Below are positions 62,040-64,000 of a stretch of DNA of 64,000 bases, piece by piece. The DNA is taken from NCBI GenBank assembly GCA_039105265.1, contig JAPFFF010000054.1:868001-932000 (forward strand), read 5' to 3'. How positions within the stretch are numbered: position 1 is the stretch's first letter; each line of letters starts with the position of its first letter. The DNA is from Tritrichomonas musculus (Eukaryota > Parabasalia > Tritrichomonadida > Tritrichomonadidae). The notes under the pieces were generated by a model, which searched no databases, was not told the DNA's origin, and worked only from the letters and a program-made list of their open reading frames with translations. A program made the translations under genes and the position numbers.

Positions 62040-62937
62040 ATGTTGAAATTTTTTGCTAGCGGCCACCTTCCTTTCATCATTATTTGCATAAACTTTTTGT
62101 GTCATTATTAAACCATCAGAAGAACGAAGCTTTTTAAGTTGGATGCGTGAAACAAATAATTTTTATATCGGTGAAGAATGAAGAATATAATTTCCGCTTT
62201 GGAGTTTGGCTTAAGAATTATCGATATGCTCAATCAAAAAACACTAACTCAACAATTATGTCAAATTCACAATCATCTTATAATGAAATACATACTATGC
62301 TTCGAAAAATAAAGAAGACTGGATCTTATCCTGACGAGCTCGATTATCGCCAAAATGATCCTGCTGTTCTCAATCCAATATAGAATGTTGGAAACTGCGG
62401 TGGTGGTGATTGGGCATTTTCTGTTACAACAACAATCTGAACAATGCCTAATTGATTGCTTAGAATCGTTATACAGCATTTTACTTTATTACCAATTCAG
62501 ATGTTTATCAATGTCATATTAACACTGAAAGTGATTATCCATGGGTTGGCTCAAAAGGTGAATGCAAATTCGATTTCGATAAATGCCTTATGCTATACAC
62601 TGGAGCTATTTGAAGAACAGAACAACCTGAAACAGATTTGATTAGTGATCTTAATGATTATGAAATATGCTCAATTGGCATGGATGCATCAGCTGCATCT
62701 TTCCAACTTTATGTTAGAGGCATTTATGATGAACAGAATTGCGGGAAAGACAATAATCATGCAATCAACCTCGTTGGTTACGGAAGTGAAGGAGAAGGTG
62801 ATAAAGCAATTCCAAATTGGATTTGTAGAAACTGTTGGGGCAAATCTTTGGGTCAAGATGGATACTTCAGGATCATTCATGGAGTCAACGAATGTGGAAT
62901 TGCACACCAATTTGGTTTCCCAGTTAAATTCTTTTGA
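62040..62937 (+). pseudogene. Cathepsin-L-like (papain, C1A) cysteine peptidase pseudogene
   Basis: Pieces of a trichomonad cathepsin-L-like proenzyme lie in order but in different frames. They are the propeptide start (SEERSFLSWMRETNNFYIGEE at 62116 on, then YNFRFGVWLKNYRYAQ), the mature N-terminus with the active-site region (YPDELDYRQ... to VGNCGGGDWAFSV near 62390), a degraded middle, and a well kept C-terminal third at 62638-62937. That third has GMDASAASFQLYVRGIYDE, then NNHAINLVGYGSEG (active-site His) and ICRNCWGKSLGQDGY (Asn region). Where active enzymes have CGSCWAF this reads CGGGDWAF, so the catalytic Cys is gone. There is a stop just after LNPI and further frame changes in the middle. 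It is clearly dead. Confidence 0.88.
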
Positions 62938-63400
62938 AAAGTAAAAATTTAAATGATTTAATCTATATATATTTATTATAAAATTATTGAATTTTTTTTG
63001 TTCTTTTCATTAAACAATGCTAAAATTTTGAAGTATGATCTAAAAGTATAAACAATATTTTTTTTTTCCTAAAATCACAAAATTTAATTAAGATAATTAT
63101 ATTTTGGGCTCTGAACATGTAGGAAGAGAGATTGTGTCTCAACTTTTTGAGAGAACTAATAGAAAAAAATAAGAAGAAATGTAGAATAATATTTACTGAG
63201 ACTATTCATGTTAAAAAAAATGCATCTTTTTATGTTACAAAATTTTTCCCGACCCTTCCTTTTGATGTAAGTCTCCTATTCTCTCAAAAAGTTGATACAC
63301 AATCTCTCTTGCTACATTTTGGGCTATGAACATGATTTATTTAAAATTCAATAATATTCAATAATTAAATTAATTATTTTCTCTTTTTGTGAACCTCAAA
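62938..63400. other. Promoter region of the last gene with an inverted-repeat element
   Basis: No gene. Most of it is the element at 63101-63334, leaving about 65 bases before the next ATG. Confidence 0.5.
63101..63334. mobile_element. Miniature inverted-repeat element with long direct flanks
   Basis: The inverted ends GTAGGAAGAGAGATTGTGTC... (63119-63155) and 63279-63315 match at 35 of 37 positions. Outside them stands a 19-base direct repeat, ATTTTGGGCTMTGAACATG (63101-63119 and 63316-63334), with one difference. The direct flank is longer than usual target duplications, so it may be part of the element or a MULE-like duplication. Confidence 0.65.
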
Positions 63401-64000
63401 ATGATGACCATCAGAACTTTTTCAGTACCTTTAAAATTTTATGGAAAACATTCAAATTTTTATATTTTATTTGCTGTTTTGTTAGAGAGTAACAAGTGTA
63501 TCCCCTTTCTTTTTGGCAAGCGATGGTTTGTCCTTATCATGTGGCAAGTTATGTCAGTCCTATTAACTGTTATTAATGTTATTAATACTTTACTTGCTGA
63601 TCGAAATGGTTCAACACTTCCTTTCCTTCAGTTATGCATTACTTACTCATTACTGTTTCTTACATATGTTTGGCAATGGGAAAAGTCCGAGATGTCATGG
63701 ATTCCATACTTTATTGTTTCATTCTTTAATTTTGTTGGTGACAGCACTGCAATTGTAGCTTACAACACAACATCTCTTTCATCAGCAATGCTTTTAACTA
63801 CAACTGTTGTTTTTTGGGTAACTCCACTTTCGTACTTCATTTTAAAGCGCAAATACTCAATAATTCAATTAATTTCAATAGTCATTGGTTTTACTGGCGT
63901 TATTTTAGTTTTTATAGCTGATGGAGTTGGCGATTCCAGATGGGTTGGCAATCTTTGCGCATTTGCATCTGCATTAGCATATGCAATTGCTAACATTTTA
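63401..64000 (+). CDS. SLC35F-type solute transporter, 3' end outside window
   Basis: An open frame of 200 codons runs from ATG 63401 to the window end without a stop. It has about seven hydrophobic segments. The order and motifs fit the SLC35F1/F2/F6 branch of the drug/metabolite transporter superfamily: WQVMSVLLTVINVINTLL, then LPFLQLCITYSLLFLTYVW, then FFNFVGDSTAIVAYNTTSLSS (matching the ADVEANYxxVxAYxYTTLTS signature), then AMLLTTTVVFWVTPLSYFIL and SIIQLISIVIGFTGVIL. Proteins of this branch sit in the plasma membrane or endomembranes and carry nucleotide-related or thiamine-like solutes; the substrate here is unknown. A second ATG follows directly. An inverted-repeat element ends 66 bases upstream. 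Confidence 0.85.
   Translation, partial: MMTIRTFSVPLKFYGKHSNFYILFAVLLESNKCIPFLFGKRWFVLIMWQVMSVLLTVINVINTLLADRNGSTLPFLQLCITYSLLFLTYVWQWEKSEMSWIPYFIVSFFNFVGDSTAIVAYNTTSLSSAMLLTTTVVFWVTPLSYFILKRKYSIIQLISIVIGFTGVILVFIADGVGDSRWVGNLCAFASALAYAIANIL

Overview
The window is a very AT-rich stretch of nuclear DNA from a parabasalid protist, most likely a tritrichomonad or histomonad relative (Tritrichomonas / Histomonas type). The evidence is the gene content: BspA-type leucine-rich-repeat proteins with a BTB-like head, a protein kinase fused to Sel1 repeats, R2R3 Myb proteins, a decayed cathepsin-L-like peptidase, and sugar-metabolism genes of bacterial look. Many genes also carry a trichomonad-style initiator (TCA+1 Y T/A) just upstream of the ATG. 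Genes are almost all single-exon. The one clear exception is a PPP-family phosphatase near 56 kb, whose two halves join perfectly across a 224-base intron ending in CTAACA...CAG. No species name can be proven from the sequence alone.

Layout. 1-4.5 kb: a GC-richer 120-bp tandem repeat at the edge, then a pogo/Tc1-type DDE transposase. 4.6-12.9 kb: three minus-strand structural genes (a Q/N/K-rich protein and two long coiled-coil proteins), with a TA-flanked MITE between them. 13-20.5 kb: an ankyrin-protein relic, tRNA-Glu(CTC), a sugar transporter, a small divergent kinase, tRNA-Leu(AAG) and an acidic low-complexity protein. 22.8-25.5 kb: an aldo/keto reductase, an RpiB/LacAB-type isomerase and an unknown gene. 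27.6-51.2 kb: a large inverted segmental duplication (arms 27634-33319 and 45834-51182, about 12.5 kb apart). Each arm carries a near-identical Myb gene and the C-terminal module of a BspA-like gene. The spacer holds a kinase-Sel1 gene, a decayed gene with a FAR1-like zinc finger, and several inverted-repeat elements. 51-64 kb: the 1756-aa BspA protein, the intron-bearing phosphatase, a caspase-like protein without its histidine, a short BspA-like protein, a small unknown gene, a cysteine-peptidase pseudogene and the start of an SLC35F-type transporter cut by the window end.

The most informative structure is the inverted duplication. Comparing its arms gives a dated view of what moved: a 239-bp TTAA-flanked element with its empty site in the other arm, an 826-bp segment present only in arm A, and a 729-bp segment present only in arm B that rewrites the end of the BspA protein. 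The Myb proteins differ at only 2 of 271 residues, while a chance reading frame nearby differs at 8 of 64, so both Myb copies look constrained. Short inverted-repeat elements (TTAA-flanked, TA-flanked and others) are scattered through the gene-poor DNA, several directly in front of genes. No single operon-like or novel multi-gene system is evident. Functional links between neighbours are not supported beyond the paralogy described.
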